NCBI RefSeq assembly: GCF_021155765.1
Contig: NC_060118.1
Coordinates: 5,580,001 to 5,644,000, forward strand
Direction of reading: 5' to 3'
DNA length: 64,000 nucleotides
Source: Diprion similis
Lineage: Eukaryota; Arthropoda; Insecta; Hymenoptera; Diprionidae
Both the position numbers and the translations under genes were made by a program. This document shows positions 44,495-56,893 of the stretch, piece by piece (position 1 is the first letter of the stretch; the number at the start of each line of letters is the position of its first letter). The notes below the pieces were generated by a model that searched no databases, was not told where the DNA came from, and saw only the letters and a list, made by a program, of their open reading frames with translations.

Positions 44495-46708
44495 TTTAAA
44501 GAATTATTTCATTGGATCTTATAATTAAATCTTCCTATAACGATATTTTCCTAATTCGCTGCAATAATTTACTGCACATTCGTGCCTGCAGTAATGACCA
44601 CAATCCAATCGCTGATTCCCACTTTTTACCAACCTATTTTCGCATAAGTCCCTGTTTTTTTTTTTGTTTTTTTTTTTTTACCATGGGGCAAAAGTTTTCA
44701 CCAGTTTTCACCCTGCATGGCTTTTACTTTTTACTTTCCACTGCATTCACCGCGTCCACCGGAAAAAAGAGACTAGAGGTCGCTTGGTATGTACTTGCAT
44801 TTACAATTTCCCCATGATTTTTCACATTTCGAGAAAAAGATTCTACCCACGGACTTGACTTTACCAATTGAGAAATTTACCCACCGTTCAGGAAACACTG
44901 GTCAACGCACTGGTGTTTGTGTCTAAAGTATCATTCACAATCGACGTACGATGTGTTCCGATATTACCTCTCAGTGCTGTCAACAATCTTTTATCTCTTT
45001 TACATTAGTGCATTCGTGAGTTGCTCTGCCTCTGTCCTAGGGAATTTTTAGCGCCGGCAGCTAATTTCGGAACGCACTCTTAGTGCACTGGTAAGGGTGG
45101 CGGTAGTGCGGCGTGAAGTGATAGTTCAGAATAGCGTTTGCAAATCGTCGGTATTGCAGTGTAGAAAAATGTGACATTTCGAGTTTTAAGATAGATTAGA
45201 ACTTTTTTTTACTGCTCATTAAATCTCACTTTAAGATTCCATAGGTAGTAAAAAGCAGCAGCAGTTTAGTAACTTACTAGATGTTACTAAAATCGGTCTA
45301 GTAATTTGATGCAGCATGCATAGCAGCGTTGCTCATGAATTCGCTGCTCTGCTGTTCGGATGGATGAACTTCAAGCAGCAAAAACTTGCGTCGGAAATGC
45401 TAATTAAGTTCTAATGAATTACTACTGCTGCTACACATGAAATGTTACATTTACCTCTAAATAAGAATCGAAGATACAGTAACCATATAAGGAGTGTTTA
45501 ACAGTGGTTTGCAACACTGCAGCACAGCAGATTGCGGAAATGGGAATAGAGTTGGCTTTATTCCAGCTCAGTAACTGATCCATGCTTGAGTGGAAATGTC
45601 ATTTCTGCGTGTGTCTGCCTCACAGACTTTACAATCACTCAAATCGCGTAATTAACTTTTCTTATTGTCAATAAATCAATACGCCTACAACTGCCCTGAG
45701 GACTTCGTTTAAAAACCTACTGAAACACGAAGAAAGTTTCATTGACAATTTCATCAGGGATATTTCCCTGCTTCTAGTTACCTCTAGTGGAAGGTAAAAT
45801 CGCGTTCCTGGGTTATTGGCATAAGTTCATATTCGTATTATGCAGGTGGTGAATAAAAACTGAGCCTTATTACTTCGCTAACGTCACACCGAAACATATT
45901 TTATCGATAAAATACTAGCCAAATGCTTTACTAACATATTTCAAAATCCAACTTAACCAAAAACCGTAAACAACTATTACTGACTAGTTTCGTACATACA
46001 TCGAAAAATATCCGAAATCACTGAATAATTTTCCCAATTTAAGATTAATATTAGGTTACTTTTCTCATGCTATTGTCCGTTTTTTTTTTAACTTCAATTA
46101 CCTTCATTACACTCCTCATTGTAGTTCAGTTGCAGTCTTTAAAAATCGACTATATCTCAATTACATCGTATATCTTTCAATAAGTTTAATATATTATTTT
46201 GCGACAAATCCTCCTGCATAAGCCTAATTCTATTACATTTGGTTACCATTTTCTTCTTATGTAAAATACAATGCAGATCAGAAGTCCTTAGACTTGTGTT
46301 TGTGTCTTCACCTGTATTTCAATCCAATTACAATTATTCTTATTTAAATCTTATAATCATTTGAAATTCTTTAAAATCGTGTTGAATCTCAGTTCATGAT
46401 TTTCAATGGCTTCATAGTTATCAATTGTCATAGTTATCATAGTAAAATTAACTAATACCATTGAATAAAAATATTGCAAACAAAGAATTGCAAACAAAAT
46501 ATTTTTGTTCTCACTACCTACTTACTTACGGCTACCACGTTGTAGAACTTATTATATTGCTGCTAGTACCCATTTCTGGCAACTTTTCACTTGTTTTTTT
46601 TTTTTTTTTTTTTTATTCCTAAGTGTTAATTAACTCGTGGAAGTTACGACATAAAAAATAATTTAAGCCCTAATTTATCTACACTTGTTCTAGATCAAAA
46701 CTCGAGAG
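44495..46708. promoter_or_regulatory. Shared intergenic region of divergent NAA35 and OCRL
   Basis: The two start codons are 2.2 kb apart and point away from each other. The region therefore contains both promoters and 5' UTRs, possibly with untranslated exons. MITE family D (44952-45078) lies in it. A short motif group around 45255-45420 is rich in GCAGCAG, TACTAGATGTTACTA and GCATGCATAGCAGC words. Poly-T runs lie at about 44655-44680 and 46593-46614. I cannot fix the start sites. Confidence 0.5.
44952..45078. mobile_element. MITE family D copy in the NAA35/OCRL intergenic region
   Basis: The left end is GTGTTCCGATATTACCTCTC and the right end is CTAATTTCGGAACGCACTC. CCTAGGGAATTTTTAGCGC in the right half mirrors GCTAAAAACTCCCTAGGA of the copy at 28757. 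The left end is more decayed than the right. Confidence 0.7.
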
Positions 46709-49700
46709 ATGTCGTCAACAGAGCAACTGGCGATTGTTCAATCGAAATTCACGTCCGGTGAAACAGTAGTTATTGTATCCTTTTTGAATGAAAAATTTGA
46801 ATACAAGTAAAACGAAGAGTTTAAAATAAATGAACTAATGATTTTATTTATTTATTTATTTATTTCTGCCAGATAATACAATTGTTGAACATAATGAAAT
46901 TTCGATCATTATAGTCTATAGCGGTGCATAACACCTGTTCATAGGACTAGCATAGAAGAGAGATTTTCATCAAATTTAGTAACTAGATTATTATAGATTG
47001 TTAAAGTAGGAATAGAAGTTCGAAATAACATTAAGTGCTTCTACGATTACTTTATACCAAGTAGCCAGTTTTCTAGCTTCCTTTGATTTCTTGTGATTCA
47101 TGCAATATTTTCACTAATTATTTCAATTTTCAAAGATGCAAAGGATATCTGGAAAATTGTAATTTTTAATTTGGAAAACCTGAAAAAGTCGGGAAGTTTT
47201 ACAATCCAAATCTAATGGCCATCCTAGAAGTTTGACTCCACTTCAAACTCCAATACATTCATATTGAAACTCACATCAAAGTTGAAATTCTGGCATCAAG
47301 TTTTAACGAAGCAAATATCAGCAAACTCAATAAAAAATTGAACACCCTAAGTTTGGAATGTCATTATCTTACAGCCTTGGAAAGATCATTTTAAGAGCAA
47401 AGTTTCCCTGAGCCTTTTTGTTTCTAATTCAATTATCGATTAACAATATTTTTTTTTACTGTTAATACGGATGCAAAGTTGAAAAAACATATTTCAACTA
47501 GTTACCTGTCTTTGAAAAAATTTTACTTCCACGCAACGATTGCCACGCCGAATTCTGCATCAACATCCTGTATATAGTTAAAAGGTTTAGGTTCTAGTTC
47601 AGCAAAAATTAATTTGATATAGGTTTAAAATATGTGAAATAAAATTTATCTAGCCCCAGTACAATGAAGTTGAGTAATGCCTTAATGAAATATCAGGCGA
47701 TGGAAACGCCATTAATCCAAGGATGGTTAAGAGCAGCCAGAATATTAGCCCTAGTCAACAAAGGTTCCACACATGCCTTAGTCATCTTGCTCACATCGAG
47801 AACTCCGCCTCGAGTGTTCAGTGATCTTACTATCGAAAGAGTTCTTCCCATCGACCAAGACTTCAAATGCGATATCAGTGAGAATAAACTTACATTAATT
47901 TACTTGTTAACTTTTTTAATACTGTGTAGTAATATAATATTTAGTTCTATTGTTTACATGGTAAACTCTTTGATATTACGCCTCTGCGGTGATGTAAAAT
48001 TCAATTCATAAAACACTGTAAACAAATTGTTCCTTATGTTTTAATCATGGAATCGATGTTTCTACAATTTTTAGCCAATTCTCACAAGCATCCATCTCTA
48101 CAAACTAATATTATGTCTTATTCAAGATACAGATGAGACGCAACCAGATGGATCAGACGTATTTTTGAACGTGTCTTCTCGGAAGCTTCAATTGGTGTTT
48201 GAGATGAAACCGGGAGTAGCAACGAGTGCCTTAGTCTCAGAGATATTCCGAGCTTTTGATGGTATTGTATGAGAATTATTACAAATCAAACTTGTCAGAC
48301 TAAATATGATTGTTCATATCATCTTGACAAAACACAACTTCAAAAGTTGCGAAAAAAAATTTATTCTCATAGATATGATTCGATGAACGAAGTCAAGAAG
48401 TTTGAATTTACTTTCCATCACTTTGGAAAAACTGAAATTATAGTTTTCATTTTATCACTGCGGAACCTAAAGTATAATTGAAATCCTAGACTACCAAAAG
48501 AGTAAAAATCCACCAACGGAATATCTATGGATCCAAAAACTGACCGGTAGTTCAAGGAACTTGGAGTCTTCTGCCAATGATGCTCAGGATGGATCTGATC
48601 CTGTAAGTTTCTTGAACATTTTCACCATCAAAGATTGCAATCAATTCACAATTAATACACATAAGTTAGTTCAGATTTTATTTTTCTGATTGCCGTGACT
48701 TTCTTTTCTGTACAAATGTATGGATATATTACATTGTGCATTGAGATATGGCAACCTGCTTATTTTGAGGCCTGTAGAAGTTTTACCGTTCGTAAAAATG
48801 TCTATTCATTTTATTTCGAAGCTTTATCTTGTATTATTCTGATCCTATTTTGAATCCACTGTAAAAATTTCCAGATGTCCTGCAAAATGTTTACTTGTTC
48901 ACTCAAGAAAAAATCATTTTGTCAAGCCTTGTATGTACAGGACTAAAAATGTCAACAAAAAAAACATGTGTTTCCAAAGACAAGAAGTGCCAAAAATTCT
49001 AAGACAAAAGTTCAACTGAAAAACGTGACAGAATTGATCGACCTGTTTTTTGTAAACGCTAAAGCGCAAAAGCCTAAAAATTTCAAGATTTTTATATCCT
49101 AGTATACGACTTTGCACAGCCAAAATTTGCAAAATTGGTCCTTTTGCACATTCTTCTCATATTTCCAACATAATCCATGAAATCCTTTGCAACAAATTAT
49201 CCAGGCTTTTCCTAAATGCTAGGATGTGGTCAGATTCATTGATAATACATTTTTCCTCATCACTTGGAGTGGTTATCTTAACTTGTGGTCAGAGGAGGAA
49301 AAGCGTTGTAAAATATGTATCAAGTCTGATACTGAGCCCGAATGTGCTGATTCGTAGTAGACGTGCGGATATGGTATTAAGATTGGCATTTGATTTATTG
49401 AAGTGAATTGTCTTACAGTAAAAAAAAATTTAAAAGCTGAGAGTGAAATAACAAGCTTGCAAATAGTTGGAAAGTTCTTATAAGTTTTTGTCCAGAATAT
49501 ACAAGTTTAATGATTTTTTTTATGAAAATGTGTATTTTTTGATTAATCTCCGAACAGTGAATAGTAAAATTGAATTTATTCGTTTGTTTATTTATTGCAT
49601 ACCACTGGAATAAATACATAGTATACACAGTACGAAGTATATATCCTGACGGGGGTACTATAAGAATGCACCCGTATTCAGGAGTGGCTCTGAAAACTAG

Positions 49701-52700
49701 CTTGTTACAAAATTTACCTAACTAAACAAAAAAGAATTGATTCACAATAAAATTATTTAACCTGTTATTTTGTTGCAACTAACAAACATCGTAGGAAAAA
49801 ATAAAATATGTCATTTCAATTGCTTCAACAACTTTTTCTAACAATTTTTTCTAAGCATGACGGAATCACATTTTTCGGGTCTTATTCTTCAAAAAAATAA
49901 TCTCTAATGTATAAAGAAATCGAAGAATATGCAAAATATGCATTTTTTGATCACAATAACAAAGTTTACAAAAGTTATGGGTACCGTTTTCCATTTTCCT
50001 AGACGTAATCGTCAAGAAATTCCGTTATCGAAGCCCAACAGAATTTCATCAGAATCTTTTCTGCCCCTTCGCGATGCTTCCTTCCTTCTAATTGTGTACA
50101 GTTGCCGATGCCTCTATTCTTCTCAAGAGATTGAAAGATTCATTTTCCGAAATACTTGTGTCAAAAATAATAGTCATTATTCATTATTTGTAGCTGGTCG
50201 AACTGGAAAGCCCTGACCTTGTCGTTCCACGACAGAACATTGCCAAGGGTAAAGCGCCAGTGGCGGCAAGGGAATCTGTTGTTCGCTATCAGATGGCTTG
50301 TAAAGAGGAAGACTACACCTACACTCAAGTCTTCAGGTTAGCTCAATTTATTTCGAATGCAAAGAACTCTGTCAACCCTCGAAATCCTAGAGTGCAGAAA
50401 CTATCTGATTTAAAAAAAAAAAAACTGTAGACTTTATGGTTCATAATTATGAACATTTCATCAAATATAGACTCGAATCATTCATCATTTTTGTTCAAAT
50501 TCGAATACTTCAATTAACGTTCTGGTTAGAATGTTTATAGGTACATGGAATGTTAACGGCCAACCACCAAACGGTATATCCTTGGAACAGTGGCTCAGCT
50601 GCGATCAAAAGCCACCGGATTTGTATGCCATTGGATTTCAAGAATTAGATTTGAGCAAAGAAGCATTTCTTTTCAATGATACCCCACGAGAAGAGGAATG
50701 GTGGTCAGTATACAAATGTACTCTATATTTATCCGCGTCAAACGTAATGCTGTTAAGAAGATTGGTTGGACAAAAATCGATACATTCCATTAATTTTGTT
50801 ACAAGATGATCGTATATTAATTTATAAAATTATTATATTCGTAAGCTATGAAGATCTCTTTAAAAATACAATCATTAGAAATACTGGAATTACAAACAAA
50901 GATAGATTAGAGTGGATATCAATGCTTCGTTTCAAATCGTTTCAAAATGGTTAAAAATATAGTAGATTTGTTCGATTGCAGTTTACCATGACTCGTTTTA
51001 TTCAGATAACTACTTCCTGAAATGAAATTTGAAAAGTGAGTAAAGAGAGCTATTGTAGAGTGGAATCGAACTTATATTATAGATTTTCGACAACTTTGAA
51101 GCAATTTGAAATGAAACTTTGGTATCTAAACCTTTGTTACAATCCCAGTATCTTCTATTTTTGCAGTTTCAAAGAAAATTTTGCAGCTTAGAAATACGAT
51201 CATTTGATAAATACTCAATTAGCGAACATTCCGTTATAAAATTAGTAGAATAATTCATGAATTTTAATAAGAAACTGATTCAGCTAGGATCGCTAATTTG
51301 TTACAGCAAATTGCACGCATACGTTAAACATTACTTACAATTTTTCTAAACACGAACTTGCCGTCAAAACACATATCCCCAAGATACAAAAGTAAGTGTT
51401 GTTTAGCACGACACCATCATTAATTAACAATGTACTATTTTTAGCCAAGTTGTCACCAAATATCTTCACCCGTTGGGAAATTACCGCCGGATAGCTGTAG
51501 TCAGATTAGTGGGCATGATGCTAATCGTCTTTGCTGAAGAGAAACATGTTCCATTCATTAAAAGTGTGTCTACCGATACCGTCGGTACTGGAATCATGGG
51601 TAAAATGGTAGGTTAATAGAACTTATTTTCAAGTAAGGGATTTAAAATCTGTTAATTCTGTGATACTGAAAATCGTTTTGGGATCATTTTAGAGCTCTGC
51701 CGTTCCTTGAATTTTACTTCAAATCATTGTTTTTCGGTTTTCTACTTCTCAAAGTAAATTTTTTGCTTCCATCACCAAAACATCGATATTATTACTATAC
51801 AAGAATTGATTTGTTCTTATTGTTGTACCAAGATGGTAACACTTACTTTCCGTCAGCAATAAAGTGAAACCTAATCACTTGCAATTGAATACCAAGTTAA
51901 AAAATTCTTTTATAATTTTAGAGTAAACGATATTAAAAACAACGATTTGATCGGTGTTATTCGTTGCAGGGAAACAAAGGCGGAGTGGCTCTGAGTTGTT
52001 CGATTCACAACACATCCGTGTGTTTTGTGAATGCCCACTTGGCTGCGCATTGCGAAGAATACGAAAGGCGTAATCAAGATTATGCAGACATCTGTGCAAG
52101 GCTTAGTTTTGCAAGATACGTTCCACCGAAAGCTCTCAAGGATCACGAGTAAGTTCTGGAATTTGTAGAAAACATTTAAGAAAGACATTCTTTTTTATTC
52201 ACGCCGCATCCAGTATTGAAACGAGGAATTAAATTCAAAGCAAAACTTATATCCTAATAATTTTTTTCAGTCAAATATACTGGCTCGGCGATCTAAATTA
52301 TCGGATAACTGAAATGGAGGCAACTGTTGCAAAGCATCATATATCAATTAACAATTTTGAGCCTGTTCTTGCCTTTGACCAATTGGTGCAGCAGCGCCAG
52401 CTCGGCAAAGTGCTTCAAGGCTATCACGAAGCTGAGATTAAATTTAAACCCACATACAAGTACGATCCAGGCACGGATAACTGGGACTCAAGGTTGGCAT
52501 ACAACTCTGTGTACAGAAAACGAATTTTATGGGCTAGAAATAATTTGAAAAAATGTAAAACTTACAATTAAACTGTCGGTTTCTCGTCACAAGGGAAAAT
52601 ACCTCTCAAATATTTGACTTCTAAATGATATCTAGCTCAAATAAATTAAATTTAGCATCAATGCGATAGTTTAAAGAATCTGTAAAAAATTAATTTCTAG

Positions 52701-55700
52701 TACATTGGACGGATAATTTCAGAAACTCTTTATAGATTGAGAAACTTTTCAATAACTTACAAAACTGAATAATGAAATTTGGGGATGAATACAAGACGAA
52801 GGTAAGAATTGCTGCGTTTTGCGAATTTACTTCTCGACAATCAATTTTTCAATTTGAACGGAGATTATTTTATTCGATGTACGTATACGTATTCGTATAT
52901 GCATCTAGCTTCGTCTACGTATTTTTTTCATTACAATCAATTGATAGGCAGCATTATTATTGAGAATAATGTCAACCACCTTACTTAGTGACATGTTTTG
53001 CAGCGGTGTATGATATCTCAGAAAAATTTCAACCAATTTACTTTAAATTTGGAGACAGTTTTCATTGACAGTTTATCATCTTTTCCATGATACTTTAGTT
53101 ACATATTTAAGCGAGTTAAAGGTGAAAAAATGAAATTTTGTTATTATGTGTGTACAGTGAAAAGGGTAGAGCTCCAGCCTGGTGCGATCGAATCCTTTGG
53201 AAAGGAGAAGCGATCTTGCCAGTAGAATATAGGAGTCACCCTGAATTGAAGATTTCGGACCACAAACCAGTCAGCACGATTTTTGATTCTCAAGTAAGAT
53301 CATGTATTTAACGATATTGTGTGAAAATCTTTCTCCCTGTTGGTCAAACGTAACGTAAACGGTTATTTTTACTATTTATACATAATGTCTCGATACAAGC
53401 GAATTGTGAATTATTTTGAGAAATGGAAATATCTGATCTCGTGGTTGAAGGGTTGAATTCATGATCAAAGGGTAGCCCTGGTTAAGAGGGGCCAAATGCC
53501 CTTGTCTCGGGATTTTTGAACTATCTGTTCAGAAATGATTCTCAAGTCATAAGAACACGTGTTCAGCGATTCATTTTCCATGGGGATTTTTCATCCTTAA
53601 ACTCAATGCTGGGATCCTTATAAATTTATTAATATATTGTGGCAAGATTCATCGAATAGATACTTATGTTCTGCTCCATTTTTTTTTAATAGTTTTTCGA
53701 CAAAAAATACGTGTTTCCTTTTTTAACTAACTGCATCATAGTTTTTTGAAGACATGATTAATTATTTAATTGATTAATCTCTATGTTTTTCAGATCAGGG
53801 TAATAGACATGGTTAAGTATCGGAAAATCCTTGAAGAGGTAATGAAGAAATTGGACAAATTGGAAAATGAATTTTTACCCCAAGTCATGGTTGATACAAC
53901 TGAGATTATCTTTGACACGCTCAAATTCTTCGAATCGAGTAAAAAGGAGCTAATTATTGCGAATACTGGCCAGGTCAGTGATATCAAAAAACCAAAACAA
54001 TGTAACGGACCAATTTGTGTTCTCAATTCTATTACTTTTATTAATATACTTAGATAGAATCGGTAGTTGCTAATTATGAAACCCTTTATTTTCATTTGTT
54101 TCTTATTCAAAAATAATTGCATCACAAATTCTGTTTTGGAAAATTGTTTAAAGTCCAAATTTGGTGTCCAAACGGAAATTGTTCGAGTATATTTTATACT
54201 ATAAAAATAGATACAGAGAAGTAACTACAAAAAAATTGAACATTCTCTGTCTTTGACGATTCAAACAAGAGCTTCATGAATTCTAGGTTCCTGTTCAATT
54301 CGAGTTCATAAAGAAGCTTGATGATATAAACTATTGCAAAGAGTGGTTAAAGATAGAGCCCTACACAGGCTTCATCAAGCCAGGTGAGAATACTTTACTC
54401 ACAGAATGCTACTGTATCATGCTATTGTGATATAGAATTTTCATTTAAAAAATGTGTGCTTTTAATCAACAGAATATTATTCATATCGTCAGCAATGAAA
54501 CAGTGTGTTCATATGACCGTTAAAAACAATTAGAATTTAGCCACTTTTCGTTTTTGCTAATTCCATGTTTAAACAATTGTTTCTTCATTGTATCAGTTAC
54601 ACACTTTTTCTAATATTTTTTACATCAGAAACATTTCTCTAGGTGAAAAATGCGACATTCAGCTTGAAGTGCACGTTGACAAGAAATCTGCGTGCAAATT
54701 AAACTCTGGCGAAGACAAACTGTATGATATTCTCGTTCTACATCTCGAAGGGGGCAAAGATATATTCATCACAGTTACAGGTTTGTACTTTAATGTTAGT
54801 TGCAAAAATAATTTCAATATTGTAAAAGGGAAATCGCTTTAAGCTCGTAGAAAAGTTTTTCAGCTCAGAAGTAAATTACTGATCCCATTATCTGATGTAT
54901 GCATAAAATTGTCAATTTGTATTCATCTCGTTATTTAAGGTCACTAGATTATAATCTAGCCTCTTGGATTATGGTTGAATGAAATTTTGTATAACAATAT
55001 AAAAATATATATAATATGTATAATTTTTAGGCACTTATCAAAGAAGTTGCTTTGGATCATCGATGGAAGCTCTAGTTCATATTGATGTTCCAGTAAGAGA
55101 AATTCCCGTCGGAAGATTAGTAGAGTTGGTGAGTAAAGTCATTGACAATTTTTTAACTTCTTAATGTTGAATAAGAACAAAACACACGAGAAATCTGTTT
55201 GGAATAGGAAAAAGGGTAAATTTTTAATTCCACAATTTATTGGTCAACGATCTGGGGGCCAAAATTTTGACTTGAGAAACTAGCCAATTTCTATTTGGAC
55301 TTAGCGCGATCGACTTTGGTCAAATTCATACCGTGTGGTTTCTCATAGACAAGAAGTCCTAGAATTCTAAGATTTGGTTACTAAATTCATATATGAAATC
55401 TGTAAAAGTGGTTAAAATTACAGCCAAATTAAGAATTTTGCTATTGGATTCTTGACAAATCATTCGTGGAATAATGGAAAATCGTGAAATTAATTAGAAC
55501 TCTCGTACATTACAAATGATAGGATACAGAACAACCTTATCTATCGTGAGTGAATGACATTAATTTATTTTCACTTCGAATCCATAAACTAATTTGTTAA
55601 GATTGTGAATGATAGTATTTTTCACTCTGTCTCAAGGAAAACCATAAAAACCTAACGACAGAACCATATTCCATACCAAAAGAGATCTGGCTTCTAGTCG

Positions 55701-56893
55701 ACAACCTTTACAGGCATGGAATAAAAACTAAACAACTGTTTGAAAGTCGTGGATACCACTCCGAGATCATCGCTATAAGGGATTGGTTAGATGAGGGGAG
55801 TCAGGAGTCAATGCGTATCCTTAAATATTACAAATAATAACACACTAGTAATATAATCACCAAATAATGAAGAAAAATTATTCTTTCCATATTATTTGTA
55901 TGCGCCGATCCATCAACTTTCGACCAGCTATTTCGAATAAAAATTTCGATCTTGAAAAGATCAGACTTTTTCACGTAAAAGATCTATTAGGTCATTTTTT
56001 GTTTTTCTTTCTATAAAAGGAAGTGCTTGAAATTCGGAAACAAAGGGTCCATTCGAAAAACTGTGAAATTAATTACTGGATTTCTCATAAATGCTAAGAG
56101 AGGATTTGGAAATTCATTTAAGGATCATTTCCTCCGAACCAGCTTCCTTGATACAATTGATTTCGCTCATTGAACTCTGGAGAAACTATCTAATTTGTCT
56201 TCTTGATATGAAGAATACATTGTCATCGCGTTTATCGGCTTTTGTGGGAACACATTAAGGATGTCTAGGTAGAGCTGTGACCGACACGTTTAGCTGCTTT
56301 GTAATAATTATTGCTTCCTTAACATTAAGGATTCAGCTGGCTCTGTACATTCCGTAGCTGAAGCATTTTTGCTACTCTTGGAGTCAACAGCCGAGCCTTT
56401 AGTTCCATATAATTTGCACAACGTTTGCTTGACCGCGGCTACAAACTACTCACAATGCAAACAGGTAATATGAGCGTTACACAGTTGAGAATGAGAATGC
56501 TCATTGAAAAGCAGATCACTGTACTCATACAAATTTGATTTTGTATCCAGATTGTGATGCAGTTGCCAGAAATTAGAAGAACAGTCTTTATTTACATTTG
56601 TTGTTTCTTGCAAGAAATTTTAAATCACACGCAGGATAATTTTCAAGATGCCAAAACACTCGGTGAGTTTGAACCAATTCATTGATGTCAAATATTTACG
56701 TGGGTAATCAATTTCTTTGTTCTATTTTTTAGCTAGCTTGTTTGGCTCTATTTTCTTACGTGATCCACCAAGAAGTCGAGATGACCGAAGTCAACGGAGT
56801 AGAGCAAGTCAAGTGACATTTGATCGCCGAAAAGCAGCATTTGTCTACCACTTTATGGTCAATGATCAAAGTGATTTCATTCTAGGGCGATAA
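46709..56893 (+). CDS. OCRL: OCRL/INPP5B-type inositol polyphosphate 5-phosphatase
   Basis: It hydrolyses the 5-phosphate of PI(4,5)P2 and related lipids on endosomes, Golgi and primary cilia. Eighteen exons: 46709-46774, 47697-47877, 48127-48261, 48490-48602, 50194-50336, 50530-50703, 51445-51607, 51970-52148, 52271-52492, 53158-53293, 53794-53973, 54287-54383, 54643-54780, 55031-55128, 55637-55814, 56337-56464, 56551-56662 and 56733-56893. All are GT-AG and the frame closes at 867 residues (vertebrate forms about 900-990). The N-terminal PH-like region spans about 1-165. The phosphatase spans about 213-504, with WNVNGQ (219), [15 protein letters not shown] (326), WLGDLNYRI (389), PAWCDRILW (465) and SDHKPV (492). 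The ASH domain follows to about 675, with [21 protein letters not shown], and a RhoGAP-like domain forms the C-terminus with [13 protein letters not shown] and [13 protein letters not shown]. No C-terminal CAAX box (ends ILGR), so it resembles OCRL more than INPP5B there. Insects usually have one gene for the pair. Confidence 0.95.
48940..49210. repeat. Intronic dispersed repeat (OCRL intron 4)
   Basis: 'ccaaagacaagaagtgccaaaaattctaagac' and 'tttttgtaaacgctaaagc' resemble words in the same order at 39890-40000 (NAA35 intron 8) and, more weakly, at 55330-55450 (OCRL intron 14). This is probably an old dispersed repeat. Alignment by eye only. Confidence 0.35.
50815..51040. repeat. Diverged interspersed repeat in OCRL intron 6
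   Basis: It shares ordered words with 660-910 and 10190-10480: ATATTCGTAA, AGATCTCTTTAAAAATAC, GAAATACTGGAAT, CTTCGTTTCAAATCG, GTAGATTTGTTCGATT and CTCGTTTTATTCA. Non-coding. Confidence 0.5.

Noticed and set aside
44690-44720. TTTTCACCAGTTTTCACC as another introner-family end
   Set aside because: No partner inverted end or interior similarity nearby; a chance match in a T-rich stretch.
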